DNA from: Mesorhizobium neociceri
GTDB lineage: Bacteria; Pseudomonadota; Alphaproteobacteria; Rhizobiales; Rhizobiaceae
Direction of reading: 5' to 3'
NCBI RefSeq assembly: GCF_013520985.1
Contig: NZ_JACDTY010000016.1
Span: forward strand, 88,225-152,224
Length of the DNA: 64,000 bases
Shown here: piece by piece, positions 37,427-47,607 of the stretch
How positions within the stretch are numbered: position 1 is the stretch's first letter
Layout: each line of letters begins with the position of its first letter
Notes under the pieces: model-generated
What the model saw: only the letters and a program-made list of their open reading frames with translations
Database searches by the model: none
What the model was told of the DNA's origin: nothing
Translations under genes and position numbers: made by a program

Positions 37427-39223
37427 CTAGCCTTCCTTCTTCACCGCCGCGACGCGCAGCGACAGCTCGCGCAGCTGCTGCGGACTGGCTTCCGAAGGCG
37501 CACTCATCAACAGGTCGTAAGCCTGCTGGTTCATCGGGAACATGGTGATTTCGCGCAGGTTCTTGGCCCCGACCAGAAGCATGACGACACGGTCGACGCC
37601 GGCCGCCATGCCGCCATGCGGCGGGGCGCCATACTGGAAGGCGCGGTAGAGGCCGCCAAAGCGCTCCTCGACCGTGGCGCGATCCAGCCCGACCGTCTCG
37701 AACGCCTTGACCATGGTCTCGGGCAGATGGTTGCGGATACCGCCCGAGGCGATCTCGAAGCCGTTGCAGACCATGTCGTACTGGAAGGCCTTGATACCGA
37801 GCAGGTCGTCGCCACCGAGCGCCTCGATACCACCCTGCGGCATCGAGAACGGGTTGTGGGCGAAATCGGTCTTCTTTTCCTCCTCGTTCCATTCAAAGAA
37901 CGGGAAGTCGACGATCCAGCACAGTTCGAAGCGCTCGCGGTCGACAAGGTTCAGCTCTTCGCCGGCGCGCGTGCGCGCGGCACCCGCGAAGGTGACGAAT
38001 TTCTTCGGATCGCCGGCGACGAAGAAGGCGGCGTCGCCATCGGCAAGGCCAAGCTGCTGGCGGATCGCCTCGGTGCGCTCCTCGCCAATGTTCTTGGCCA
38101 GCGGACCGGCGCCTTCCAGCTTGTCGCCTTCCTTGCGCCAGAAGATGTAACCCAGCCCCGGCTGACCCTCGCCTTGCGCCCAGGAGTTCATACGATCGCA
38201 GAACGCGCGGCTGCCGCCGGTCTTGGCCGGAATGCCCCACACTTCGGCCTTCGGATCGTTGGCCAGGATGTTGGCGAAGACCTTGAAGCCGGAATCGCGG
38301 AAGTGATCCGAGACGGCCTGCATCTCGATCGGATTGCGCAGGTCCGGCTTGTCGGAACCGTATTTGCGCATCGCGACGTCATAGGGAATGCGCTGGAACT
38401 TCTGCGTCACCGGCTTGCCGTTGGCGAAAGTCTCGAAGACGCCGCGCATCACCGGTTCCATGGTCGACAGCACGTCGTCCTGCTCGACGAAGCTCATTTC
38501 GAGGTCGAGCTGGTAGAATTCACCAGGCAGACGGTCGGCGCGCGGATCCTCGTCGCGGAAACAGGGCGCGATCTGGAAATAGCGGTCGAAGCCGGAGACC
38601 ATGATCAGCTGCTTGTACTGCTGCGGCGCCTGCGGCAGCGCGTAGAAGGTGCCGGGATGGATGCGCGACGGCACCAGGAAGTCGCGCGCGCCTTCCGGCG
38701 ACGAGGCCGTCAGAATCGGCGTTGAGAATTCGGTGAAGCCGACATCGGTCATGCGCTTGCGCATCTCGGCGATGATCTTGGTGCGCGCCACGATGTTCCT
38801 GTGCAGCGTCTCGCGGCGCAGGTCGAGGAAGCGGTACTTCAGGCGGATGTCCTCGGGATAGTCCGGCTCGCCGAACACCGGCAGCGGCAATTCCTTGGCC
38901 GCCGACAGCACCTCGATCTCGCGGGCAAAGATTTCGATCTCGCCGGTCGGCAGGTTGGCATTTGTGGTGTCGGGCAGGCGCGCCTTGACCTCGCCGTCGA
39001 CGCGGATCACCCATTCGCCACGCAGCGTCTCGGCGACCTTGAAGGCTGGCGAATCCGGATCGGCGACGATCTGGGTCAGGCCGTAATGGTCGCGCAGATC
39101 GATGAACAGCAGGCCGCCATGGTCGCGCACGCGATGCACCCAGCCCGACAGGCGAACCGAAGAGCCGACATCACTCTTTCTCAACTGGGCACAGGTGTGG
39201 CTGCGGTAACGATGCATTGTCAT
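37427..39223 (-). CDS. aspS: Aspartyl-tRNA synthetase (aspartate-tRNA(Asn) ligase type)
   Basis: 598-residue class II synthetase. The N-terminal OB fold (VRLSGWVHRVRDHGGLLFIDLRDHYGLTQIV) binds the anticodon. Motif 2 is CFRDEDPRADRLPGEFYQLDLEMSF, the bacterial GAD insertion lies in the middle, and motif 3 is PPHGGMAAGVDRVVMLLVGAKNLREITMFP. Alphaproteobacteria usually lack AsnRS and use a non-discriminating AspRS plus GatCAB, which is probably true here (inference). An ATG two codons in, at 39217, is an equally likely start. Upstream region 39224-39347 separates it from deoR. Confidence 0.96.
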   Translation of the reverse strand: MTMHRYRSHTCAQLRKSDVGSSVRLSGWVHRVRDHGGLLFIDLRDHYGLTQIVADPDSPAFKVAETLRGEWVIRVDGEVKARLPDTTNANLPTGEIEIFAREIEVLSAAKELPLPVFGEPDYPEDIRLKYRFLDLRRETLHRNIVARTKIIAEMRKRMTDVGFTEFSTPILTASSPEGARDFLVPSRIHPGTFYALPQAPQQYKQLIMVSGFDRYFQIAPCFRDEDPRADRLPGEFYQLDLEMSFVEQDDVLSTMEPVMRGVFETFANGKPVTQKFQRIPYDVAMRKYGSDKPDLRNPIEMQAVSDHFRDSGFKVFANILANDPKAEVWGIPAKTGGSRAFCDRMNSWAQGEGQPGLGYIFWRKEGDKLEGAGPLAKNIGEERTEAIRQQLGLADGDAAFFVAGDPKKFVTFAGAARTRAGEELNLVDRERFELCWIVDFPFFEWNEEEKKTDFAHNPFSMPQGGIEALGGDDLLGIKAFQYDMVCNGFEIASGGIRNHLPETMVKAFETVGLDRATVEERFGGLYRAFQYGAPPHGGMAAGVDRVVMLLVGAKNLREITMFPMNQQAYDLLMSAPSEASPQQLRELSLRVAAVKKEG

Positions 39224-39347
39224 GTCAAAAGTCCGGGGTGCTGGGTTGTGGCCCGAGCGTCAAAGCCCGGTCCAAAATTTGCGCGAAAAGCGCATGGGAG
39301 GCCGGATTTGTCAAGGCGAGCCGGGCGATCGGGCGCAGGCCTGTTGT

Positions 39348-40106
39348 TCAGGCAAAGTGGATTTCGGCGCCCTGACGTTCGAAGTCGGCGAGGATCGCGC
39401 CCGGCGCGGTCTTTTCGACCACAAGATGGCGGATCGCTTCGGGCCTGGCGACCCGGTAGGGCGCGGCGGTGGCCAGCTTGTCATTGGTGACGGCGATGAC
39501 GATGCCTGCGCTGTTCTTGGCCATGGCCCGCTTCACCTCGGCCTCAGCCGAATCGAAGGCCGTCACGCCCCGCGAGGCATCGAGACCGCAGGATCCCAGA
39601 ACAAACAGGTCCGCGCCAAGCTGCGCCACGGCGGCAAGCGTGTCGGCGCCGATGCATGCACCGAGGTGGCGGTCGAACCGGCCTCCCAGTACAATCAGGT
39701 CGATCAGCGCGTGGTCCGACAGCACCGAGGCAATTTCGAGCGAGTTGGTGGCGACGGTCAGGTCGAGGTCGCGCGGGATGGCCCTGGCGATCGCGGCATT
39801 GGTCGAGCCGCTGTCGATGAACAGGGTCTGTCCGCGTGAGAGCAATGGCACGGTGGCGCGGGCCAGCCGCGTCTTTTCTTCGACTGCATGGCCGGCGCGC
39901 AGGCCGACCGGCGCGGCGGCGAAGGGTGCGGCCGCGACCGCGCCGCCATAGACACGGCGGCATTGTCCAGCCTTGGCGAGTTCCCTGAGGTCGCGGCGAA
40001 CCGTGTCTTCCGAAACGCCGAAGCGGCTTGCCAGTTCGCCGGCCAGCACCCTGCCCTCGACGGCCAGGCGATCGCGGATGATTTGATGCCGCTCATCGGT
40101 CAGCAT
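39348..40106 (-). CDS. DeoR/GlpR-family regulator
   Basis: 252 residues. The N-terminal helix-turn-helix is LTDERHQIIRDRLAVEGRVLAGELASRFGVSEDTVRRDLRELAKAGQCRRVYGGAV. The C-terminal DeoR sensor domain (LFIDSGSTNAAIARAIP, DHALIDLIVLGGRFD, FVLGSCGLDASRGVTAFDSAEAEVKRAMAKNSAGIVIAVTNDKL) binds phosphosugars in this family. It diverges from an MFS transporter gene; direct repeats in the shared promoter are the likely operators. Confidence 0.92.
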   Translation of the reverse strand: MLTDERHQIIRDRLAVEGRVLAGELASRFGVSEDTVRRDLRELAKAGQCRRVYGGAVAAAPFAAAPVGLRAGHAVEEKTRLARATVPLLSRGQTLFIDSGSTNAAIARAIPRDLDLTVATNSLEIASVLSDHALIDLIVLGGRFDRHLGACIGADTLAAVAQLGADLFVLGSCGLDASRGVTAFDSAEAEVKRAMAKNSAGIVIAVTNDKLATAAPYRVARPEAIRHLVVEKTAPGAILADFERQGAEIHFA

Positions 40107-40127
40107 TGCATGATCCTGTTTTCGTCA

Positions 40128-40163
40128 TGCATGTTCTTGCACGATTTGCATGTTTGTGCAAGA
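40128..40163. promoter_or_regulatory. DeoR-type operator direct repeats
   Basis: Two 17-bp units, TGCATGTTCTTGCACGA (40128-40144) and TGCATGTTTGTGCAAGA (40147-40163), 19 bp apart, between divergent deoR and MFS starts. Each contains TGCA-N6-TGCA. Tandem direct repeats are usual for DeoR-family operators. Confidence 0.78.
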
Positions 40164-40218
40164 TACAGGGCATACCAGGCGGCGACAACCGCCGGCTCTC
40201 TTCCTTGAAAGCATCGTC

Positions 40219-41424
40219 ATGACCTTTGGCCTCAGCCTCGCTCCGCAACACCGGGTCTATGCCGGGTTTGCGATCTACTCGTTCGGCATGGGCAACATCT
40301 TTCCGCGGCTGCCCGACATCAAGCATGCCATGGGCATCGAGGACGGCACGCTCGGGCTCAGCCTGATCGGGACGCCGATCGGCACCTTGACCGCGCTGAC
40401 GCTCGCGGCGCCGATCCTGGAGCGCGTCGGCTTCCGCCGCGCATTGCTCGGGCTGGTTCCGCTTTTGTCGGTTGCCTATGCCATTGCCGTGCACGCGCCT
40501 GGGCCGCTTGCGCTGTTCCTGATGCTGATTCCGGTCGGCCTGATGATCGGCAGCGTCGAGATCATCCTCAATGTCGAGGCCGACAGAACCGAATTCCTGC
40601 TCAAGCGCCGGATCATGAACCGGGCGCATTCGTTCTGGAGCATTGGCTTTTTCGGCGCCGGCCTGTTCGGCGCCGCACTTGGCCATCTCGGCATATCGCC
40701 GCAACTGCACCTGGCCATCGTCGTACCGATGGTGGCGACAGGAATAGCGCTGTTTCTTGGCGGCTACGAACCGGCGCCGAGCCGCTTCGCCGGCAATGAC
40801 GAGACGGCGCCAAAGCTGGCGCGGCCGACGCTGCCGATCCTCGTCCTCGTCGCGGTGACACTGTCGGCGATGCTGATGGAAGGCGCCAGCATCGACTGGT
40901 CGGCGATCTATATGCGCACCGTGTTCGATGCAGGCCCGTTCGTCGCCGGCTTCACGGTGGCGCTGTTTGCATTCTCGCAAGCGAGCACCCGCTTCTTCGC
41001 CGACTCCTTTGTCGAACGCCACTCGCCGAGCGGCGTGGCGCGGGTGCTGCTGGCGACGATGGCGGTAGGCGTGCTGCTCGTCTTCTTCTCGCCTGCCCCG
41101 CTCCTGTCGATGCTGGGCTTTGCTCTGCTCGGCATCGGCAGCAGCGCGATCTTTCCGCTGGCGATCTCGGCGGCCGCCCAGCGGACGGACCGCTCCGCGG
41201 CAATCAATGTCGCGGCGCTGTCGCAGATCGCCTTCGTCGCCTTCCTGCTCGGCCCGCCGCTGCTCGGCTTCGTCTCCGACCATTGGGGCATCCGCTCGGC
41301 CTTCGGCATCGGCATCCCGTTCATCGTGCTCAGCCTGCTGACGGCCGGCTCGCTCGGCCGAAGGGCGGCCAGCCCCGTCGCGCCGGCGGCGGGCGAAGCG
41401 TTGGCGAGGGCTCACGAAGCTTGA
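40219..41424 (+). CDS. MFS transporter, YbjJ-like, DeoR-linked
   Basis: 401-residue inner-membrane protein with about 12 helices. The N-terminus (HRVYAGFAIYSFGMGNIFPRLPDIKHAMGIEDGTLGLSLIGTPIGTL) and NRAHSFWSIGFFGAGLFGA in the middle resemble the YbjJ/FucP-like MFS group. Its location next to a DeoR regulator with operators just upstream suggests transport of a sugar or sugar-like compound under substrate control. Substrate unknown. The ATG at 40219 has only a weak ribosome site. Confidence 0.87.
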   Translation: MTFGLSLAPQHRVYAGFAIYSFGMGNIFPRLPDIKHAMGIEDGTLGLSLIGTPIGTLTALTLAAPILERVGFRRALLGLVPLLSVAYAIAVHAPGPLALFLMLIPVGLMIGSVEIILNVEADRTEFLLKRRIMNRAHSFWSIGFFGAGLFGAALGHLGISPQLHLAIVVPMVATGIALFLGGYEPAPSRFAGNDETAPKLARPTLPILVLVAVTLSAMLMEGASIDWSAIYMRTVFDAGPFVAGFTVALFAFSQASTRFFADSFVERHSPSGVARVLLATMAVGVLLVFFSPAPLLSMLGFALLGIGSSAIFPLAISAAAQRTDRSAAINVAALSQIAFVAFLLGPPLLGFVSDHWGIRSAFGIGIPFIVLSLLTAGSLGRRAASPVAPAAGEALARAHEA

Positions 41425-41525
41425 ACGGCAATCTTGTAGGGCACGCGCCTGTTGGCTAGCAGAATTGCCGCTGGCATTGACAGATACGATGGTTCAAGAA
41501 GGAAGCCGACCAAGCGATTTCCTTC

Positions 41526-42770
41526 ATGTCCTCCATCCGCCCGCTGATCCCCCTCCTCATCGCCGCCGGCATCCTGCTTGGCGGCAATGGCCTGCAGGGC
41601 ACGCTGATCGCGCTGCGCGGCGCGCAGGAAGGGTTTTCGGCCTCCGACATCGGCCTGATGGGCACGTTCTATTTCGCTGGCTTCCTGCTGGGATGCCTCG
41701 CCGTCACCCGCATCCTCAAGGCGGTCGGCCATGTCCGGACGTTTTCGGCGTTGGCCGCCACCGCCTCGGCCGGCACGCTGCTGCTGGTGCTGGTGATCGA
41801 TCCAGTGATGTGGTGCGCGGTGCGCTTTGCCGGCGGCTTCTGCTTTGCCGGCCTGTTCACCGTCATGGAAGCCTGGCTGAATTCCGGCGTCGAAAACAAG
41901 GATCGCGCGCGGGTGCTGGCCATCTACCGCATGGTCGATATCGGCTCGGTGACCGGCGCGCAGTTCCTGATCCCGATCTTCGGCCCCGGCGGCTTTGCCA
42001 TCTTCGCCATCATGTCGATGATGATCACGCTGTCGCTGGTGCCGGTGTCGCTTGGCGACCGCTCCAACCCGACGCCGCCGGAAGACGTCAAGCTCGATCT
42101 GGCGCGCGTCTGGCGGATCTCGCCGCTCGGCTGCTTCGGCTGCATCTGCGTCGGCGTCACCAACAGCGCCTTCCGCACGCTGTCACCGGTCTATGCCGAA
42201 CAGATCGGCATGTCGGTCGCCGATGTCGTGACCTTCGTCAGCGTCGGCATTTTCGGCGGCGCCCTCATCCAGTATCCGGTGGGCTATCTCTCCGACCGCT
42301 GGGACCGGCGCGCGGTGCTTTTGGCAACGACATGCGGCGCCTTGCTGGCAGCGCTGGCGCTGGCCTTCATCGCCGGCTCCAATCCGACCCTCAACCTGAT
42401 CATCGTCTTCATCTTCGGCAGCTTCGCCATGCCGCTTTATTCGCTGTCGGCGGCGCACTCCAACGACCGCGCCGACAAGGGCGAGTTCGTACTGATCAAT
42501 GCCGCCTTGATGCTGTTCTATTCTTTCGGAGCTATCGGCGGCCCCTTCGCGGCGTCGACCGTGATGCAATATTTCGGACCGGGCGCCCTGTTTGTCTTCA
42601 GTGCTGTGGTCTACGCCATCCTCATCGCTGTCATTCTCTACCGCATGCAGGTGCGCGGCAGCGTGCCGGCAGGCAAGCGCAGCCGCTTCACGGCGCTGCT
42701 ACGCACATCGACGGTGTTCGCGCGGCTGGCGCGCAGGAATGGCGATTCCGATGGATCGACGGATACTTGA
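41526..42770 (+). CDS. MFS transporter, YcaD-like
   Basis: 414 residues with about 12 helices. Blocks include LGGNGLQGTLIALRGAQEGFSASDIGLMGTFYFAGFLLG, GLFTVMEAWLNSGVENKDRARVLAIYRM and YPVGYLSDRWDRRAVLL, which match the YcaD-like group of the superfamily. Function unknown. It follows the previous MFS gene by 100 bp on the same strand, but the two are different subfamilies, so this is not a recent duplication. Confidence 0.88.
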   Translation: MSSIRPLIPLLIAAGILLGGNGLQGTLIALRGAQEGFSASDIGLMGTFYFAGFLLGCLAVTRILKAVGHVRTFSALAATASAGTLLLVLVIDPVMWCAVRFAGGFCFAGLFTVMEAWLNSGVENKDRARVLAIYRMVDIGSVTGAQFLIPIFGPGGFAIFAIMSMMITLSLVPVSLGDRSNPTPPEDVKLDLARVWRISPLGCFGCICVGVTNSAFRTLSPVYAEQIGMSVADVVTFVSVGIFGGALIQYPVGYLSDRWDRRAVLLATTCGALLAALALAFIAGSNPTLNLIIVFIFGSFAMPLYSLSAAHSNDRADKGEFVLINAALMLFYSFGAIGGPFAASTVMQYFGPGALFVFSAVVYAILIAVILYRMQVRGSVPAGKRSRFTALLRTSTVFARLARRNGDSDGSTDT

Positions 42771-42846
42771 CCGAAGGGCGGCTTGACGAAAGCGCTCACG
42801 GCTGAAATTGAAAGAGAACCTTACCCGTTTGCTAAAAAGCGATTTG

Positions 42847-43998
42847 ATGCACGTCATCACCACCCAAAATGAGCTCGAGTCCGTTCTCGCCGCTTTCGAA
42901 AAGTCGGATTTCGTCACCGTCGACACCGAATTCATCCGCGAAACGACGTTCTGGCCGATCCTGTGCCTGATCCAGATGGCGGCGCCCGGCGTCACCGCGC
43001 TGATCGATCCGCTGGCGCCCGACATCAACCTCGCCCCGTTCTTCAAGCTGATGGCCAATGAAGCGGTGGTCAAGGTCTTCCACGCCGCGCGCCAAGACAT
43101 CGAAATCATCGTCCATCTCGGCGATCTGGTGCCGCATCCCGTCTTCGACACCCAGGTCGCGGCTATGGTCTGCGGCTTCGGCGACAGCGTCTCCTACGAC
43201 CAGCTGGTGCAACGCATCACCGGCGCCCGGCTCGACAAATCCTCGCGTTTCACCGACTGGCGCCACCGGCCGCTTTCCGACAAGCAGCTCGACTATGCGC
43301 TGGCCGACGTTACCCATCTGATCGATGTCTACAAGCACCTCAGCGCCGAACTGGAGCGGGAAAACCGCGCCCATTGGCTGAACGAGGAGATGGAGGTGCT
43401 GACCTCGCGCGAGACCTACGATCCGCACCCCGAAGACGCCTGGAAGCGGCTGAAGATGCGGCTGCGCAAGCCGCAGGAGCTGGCGATCGTGCAGACGGTG
43501 GCGGCGTGGCGCGAGCGCGAGGCGCGCGAACGCGACGTGCCGCGCGGCCGGGTGCTCAAGGATGACGCCATATACGAGGTCGCCCAGCAGGCGCCGCGCG
43601 ATGCGGCCGCGTTGGGCAAGCTGCGCACCACGCCGAAAGGCTGGGAACGTTCATCGACGGCAACCGCATTGCTCGGCGCGGTAAACACGGCGCTTGCCTT
43701 GCCCCGGGAAGAGATGCCGAAGCTGCCCAAGAGCTTTCAGCCGCCCGAGGGTTCGAACGCGGCTGCAGAGCTGCTGAAAGTGCTGTTGCGGATCGTCGCC
43801 GAGAAGGAAGGCGTCGCCTCGAAGGTGCTGGCCTCCAGCGACGACATCGACCGTATCGCCGCCGAAGGCGAAGCCGCCGACGTGCCCGCGCTGCAGGGCT
43901 GGCGCCGCGCCGTGTTCGGCGAGGCCGCACTGAAGCTGGTGCGCGGCGAAATCGGCATCAAGTTCGACAAGCGCAAGATCGCGGTGTTCGATCTATAA
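42847..43998 (+). CDS. rnd: Ribonuclease D
   Basis: 383-residue 3'-5' exoribonuclease for tRNA and structured RNA maturation. The DEDD exonuclease motifs are Asp and Glu in VTVDTEFIRETTFWP, Asp in FHAARQDIEII, and Tyr/Asp in DKQLDYALADVTHLIDVY. The HRDC domain follows (KPQELAIVQTVAAWREREARERDVPRGRVLKDDAIYEVAQ). The ATG at 42847 gives the usual family start MHVITTQNELE; a TTG at 42808 is in frame with a slightly better ribosome site. Starts 76 bp after the MFS stop. Confidence 0.93.
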   Translation: MHVITTQNELESVLAAFEKSDFVTVDTEFIRETTFWPILCLIQMAAPGVTALIDPLAPDINLAPFFKLMANEAVVKVFHAARQDIEIIVHLGDLVPHPVFDTQVAAMVCGFGDSVSYDQLVQRITGARLDKSSRFTDWRHRPLSDKQLDYALADVTHLIDVYKHLSAELERENRAHWLNEEMEVLTSRETYDPHPEDAWKRLKMRLRKPQELAIVQTVAAWREREARERDVPRGRVLKDDAIYEVAQQAPRDAAALGKLRTTPKGWERSSTATALLGAVNTALALPREEMPKLPKSFQPPEGSNAAAELLKVLLRIVAEKEGVASKVLASSDDIDRIAAEGEAADVPALQGWRRAVFGEAALKLVRGEIGIKFDKRKIAVFDL

Positions 43999-44010
43999 CC
44001 TTCTTTGAGC

Positions 44011-44430
44011 CTATACGGCTCCGAGCAGGTGCAGCGCGAACCAGATCCATGCCAGCAAGAGAATGATCGCGCCCATGTAGAAGGCGCGGCTGCGAAACCG
44101 CAGATTGTTGCTGGTGAGGTGAACCCAGGCGTGGGCATAGCGGGAAATCACGAAAATCCACATCAAAGCCAAAGTCAGATAATTGACGCCACCGGTCGCG
44201 TGCAGCGCCAGGCACAACACGTAGAAAAGCACCGGCAGTTCGAACTGGTTGATGAGATTGTTGGCGACCGTCACGCTCGACGCAGGTTCGGTCGTGCGCA
44301 TCTTGTATTGGCCAACCTTGGCCTCGCCTGATTTGACCGCACCGTAGCGGCGCCGGCCCATCACCACGTAGACGATATAGACCAGCAGCACCTGCGCCAG
44401 CATTGGCCAGAAGATCGCGGTCTGGCTCAT
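44011..44430 (-). CDS. MAPEG-family membrane protein
   Basis: 139 residues with four hydrophobic helices. The MAPEG pattern is present as VANNLINQFELPVLFYVLCLALHAT, with the conserved N-x-x-E-x-P, and ISRYAHAWVHLTSNNLRFRSRAFYMGAIILL. Eukaryotic homologues conjugate glutathione in membranes; bacterial roles are mostly unproven. Lies 22 bp downstream of the 44453 gene and probably shares its transcript. Confidence 0.9.
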   Translation of the reverse strand: MSQTAIFWPMLAQVLLVYIVYVVMGRRRYGAVKSGEAKVGQYKMRTTEPASSVTVANNLINQFELPVLFYVLCLALHATGGVNYLTLALMWIFVISRYAHAWVHLTSNNLRFRSRAFYMGAIILLLAWIWFALHLLGAV

Positions 44431-45041
44431 GGCGTCGCCCCCGCCTCGTCGTTCATGCCGGCGGACGCCGCTGGGCGGCGAGGATCAAAACCGCGATGAC
44501 GGCGACAGGTAGCGCCAGCATCGCGAATTTGGTGACGATCAGCGACGAGGCGAAGGACAGCGAATCCGGATTGGCGGATAGGAAATCGGACAAAAGCCGC
44601 GCCACCGCAATGTTCTGAGCGTAGTCGGCCAGTGTGTAGGGCAGCACCACGACCAGCGCGAACAGCGATTGAAGCTGCACCGGCAGGGCGCGAAAATTCT
44701 TCAACCGCCGCCCGGTGGCCAGGATCAGGCTGACCATGGTCAGTGACAGCAGCGCCGGGAACAGAAGGTCGAAGGTCAGATAGTGCCAGACAAGGATGAT
44801 CTCGCTGCCGCGCCGGCCAAGCGCCGTCAGCCAGGCCATGCCCTCATCCGGCGTAAACCCTTCAAAGCGCACATCGAGCGACGACAGGCCGCCGCTCAAC
44901 TGGCGGAAATAGAAGAATTCCAGCAGCGTCATGGCGATGAAAACCGCCGCGGAGGCAAAACACAGCGCGCCCGCATGGCGCGCCAGCCGCAGCACGATCG
45001 TCGCCTGATTGCGCCAGAGCACGTTCCGGTCTGGCTGCGGG

Positions 45042-46544
<1,503 letters not shown>

Positions 46545-46686
46545 GGCCAGTCCCTCGAATACAAACGCGCTGGGGGAATACAAAAAAGCGCTGGACCGCA
46601 ATGGACAGCGCCGACTCGTTTCTTCCCTTTCAGGATTGGCGCTGGCTGGTAACACGTCGCGACGTGGTTGAAAAGCGGGTCATGCC

Positions 46687-47142
46687 CTATTCGGCTGACT
46701 TGTATAGGAGAGCATCAAGCAAAGCATGGCGCGGTGACGCGAAAGGATTGACGACCGTTACCCCGCCCCAGGTGAAGCCATCCTGCAGGTCTTCCGACAG
46801 AAGCAGCCGGCAACCGGTTTGCGACGCCGCGGAAAGGATGGTCGCATCCCAGATGCCGAAATGGTGATCGGTCGCGAGATCAGCCGCCACCGTCATCACC
46901 TCGGGCGTCGTGCCGACAACCGGAAACGCGTCACGCCAGCTCAACATGGCGTCACGTGCTTGCGCCCGCGATCGTCCGGCCTTGCGTGTCAGCACCGCGA
47001 ACAGCTCGCCGAGCACCTGGACCGGAATCACGGCTGCCTCTTGCTCGATATCGCGTAGCAGGTCGAAAATAATGTCGCGCTTCTCGGCTCCATTGATCCC
47101 CTCGGCATAGACAAGGATATTGGTATCGAGCGAGACCTTCAC
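46687..47142 (-). CDS. PIN-domain toxin, VapC-like
   Basis: 151-residue predicted endoribonuclease. The PIN acidic residues are Asp in KVSLDTNILVYA, Glu in QVLGELFAVL, Asp in HHFGIWDATILSAA and the last in LLSEDLQDG. Its ATG overlaps the antitoxin stop by 4 bp (ATGA), the standard toxin-antitoxin coupling. Targets in the family are tRNAs or rRNA; the actual one is unknown. Confidence 0.9.
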   Translation of the reverse strand: MKVSLDTNILVYAEGINGAEKRDIIFDLLRDIEQEAAVIPVQVLGELFAVLTRKAGRSRAQARDAMLSWRDAFPVVGTTPEVMTVAADLATDHHFGIWDATILSAASQTGCRLLLSEDLQDGFTWGGVTVVNPFASPRHALLDALLYKSAE

Positions 47143-47384
47143 CGCTCGTCCTCGTAAAGCTCGTCCCGGCTCCAGCGCCCGGCCTCCACGACAGGCTGGC
47201 GCTTAAGGCGCGACAGCAGTGCTGTGCGCGAGCGAGAAGCCACGGCGTCGGGCTGCCCGGCGGGCACGATCCGCGCAACGGGGCGCCCATGGCTGGTCAC
47301 GACATAGCTTTGTCCGTCGCGGACCCCGCGCAGGAGGAGAGAGAATTTGCGGTTGGCATCGGCTGCGGAAACGACTTCTTCCAT
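47139..47384 (-). CDS. Antitoxin, Phd/YefM-type, paired with the PIN toxin
   Basis: 81 residues. The N-terminal MEEVVSAADANRKFSLLLRGVRDGQSYVVTSHGRPVARIVP is the Phd/YefM DNA-binding fold; the C-terminal SRLKRQPVVEAGRWSRDELYED is the toxin-wrapping tail. Two start codons are possible (47384 and 47396); the first gives the canonical N-terminus. Inverted repeats directly upstream are the likely autoregulatory operator. Confidence 0.88.
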   Translation of the reverse strand: MEEVVSAADANRKFSLLLRGVRDGQSYVVTSHGRPVARIVPAGQPDAVASRSRTALLSRLKRQPVVEAGRWSRDELYEDER

Positions 47385-47399
47385 GGCATTACCCATATA

Positions 47400-47428
47400 G
47401 TAGTTATATTCACTACAACATAGTGAAT
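47400..47428. promoter_or_regulatory. Toxin-antitoxin operator
   Basis: Perfect inverted repeat ATTCACTA (47408-47415) / TAGTGAAT (47421-47428), overlapped by a second pair GTAGT (47400-47404) / ACTAC (47412-47416). Immediately upstream of the antitoxin start and AT-rich, as for antitoxin binding at the -10 region. Confidence 0.78.
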
Positions 47429-47607
47429 CCGGTCGATTTTCGCAAGTTTCATTCTTTGTGACGAAACTGCGGCAACGCCTCTGTCCCGCGGTCGCACAAA
47501 AGTGACAGCAAATTAATGCGACATACGGGTAAAGGCGTGATAACCGCCCTTTCGTGTCGGCTTGCCCCCGGTCGGCGTGCAATTTTTGACCAATTCGGAC
47601 GCGTTCG

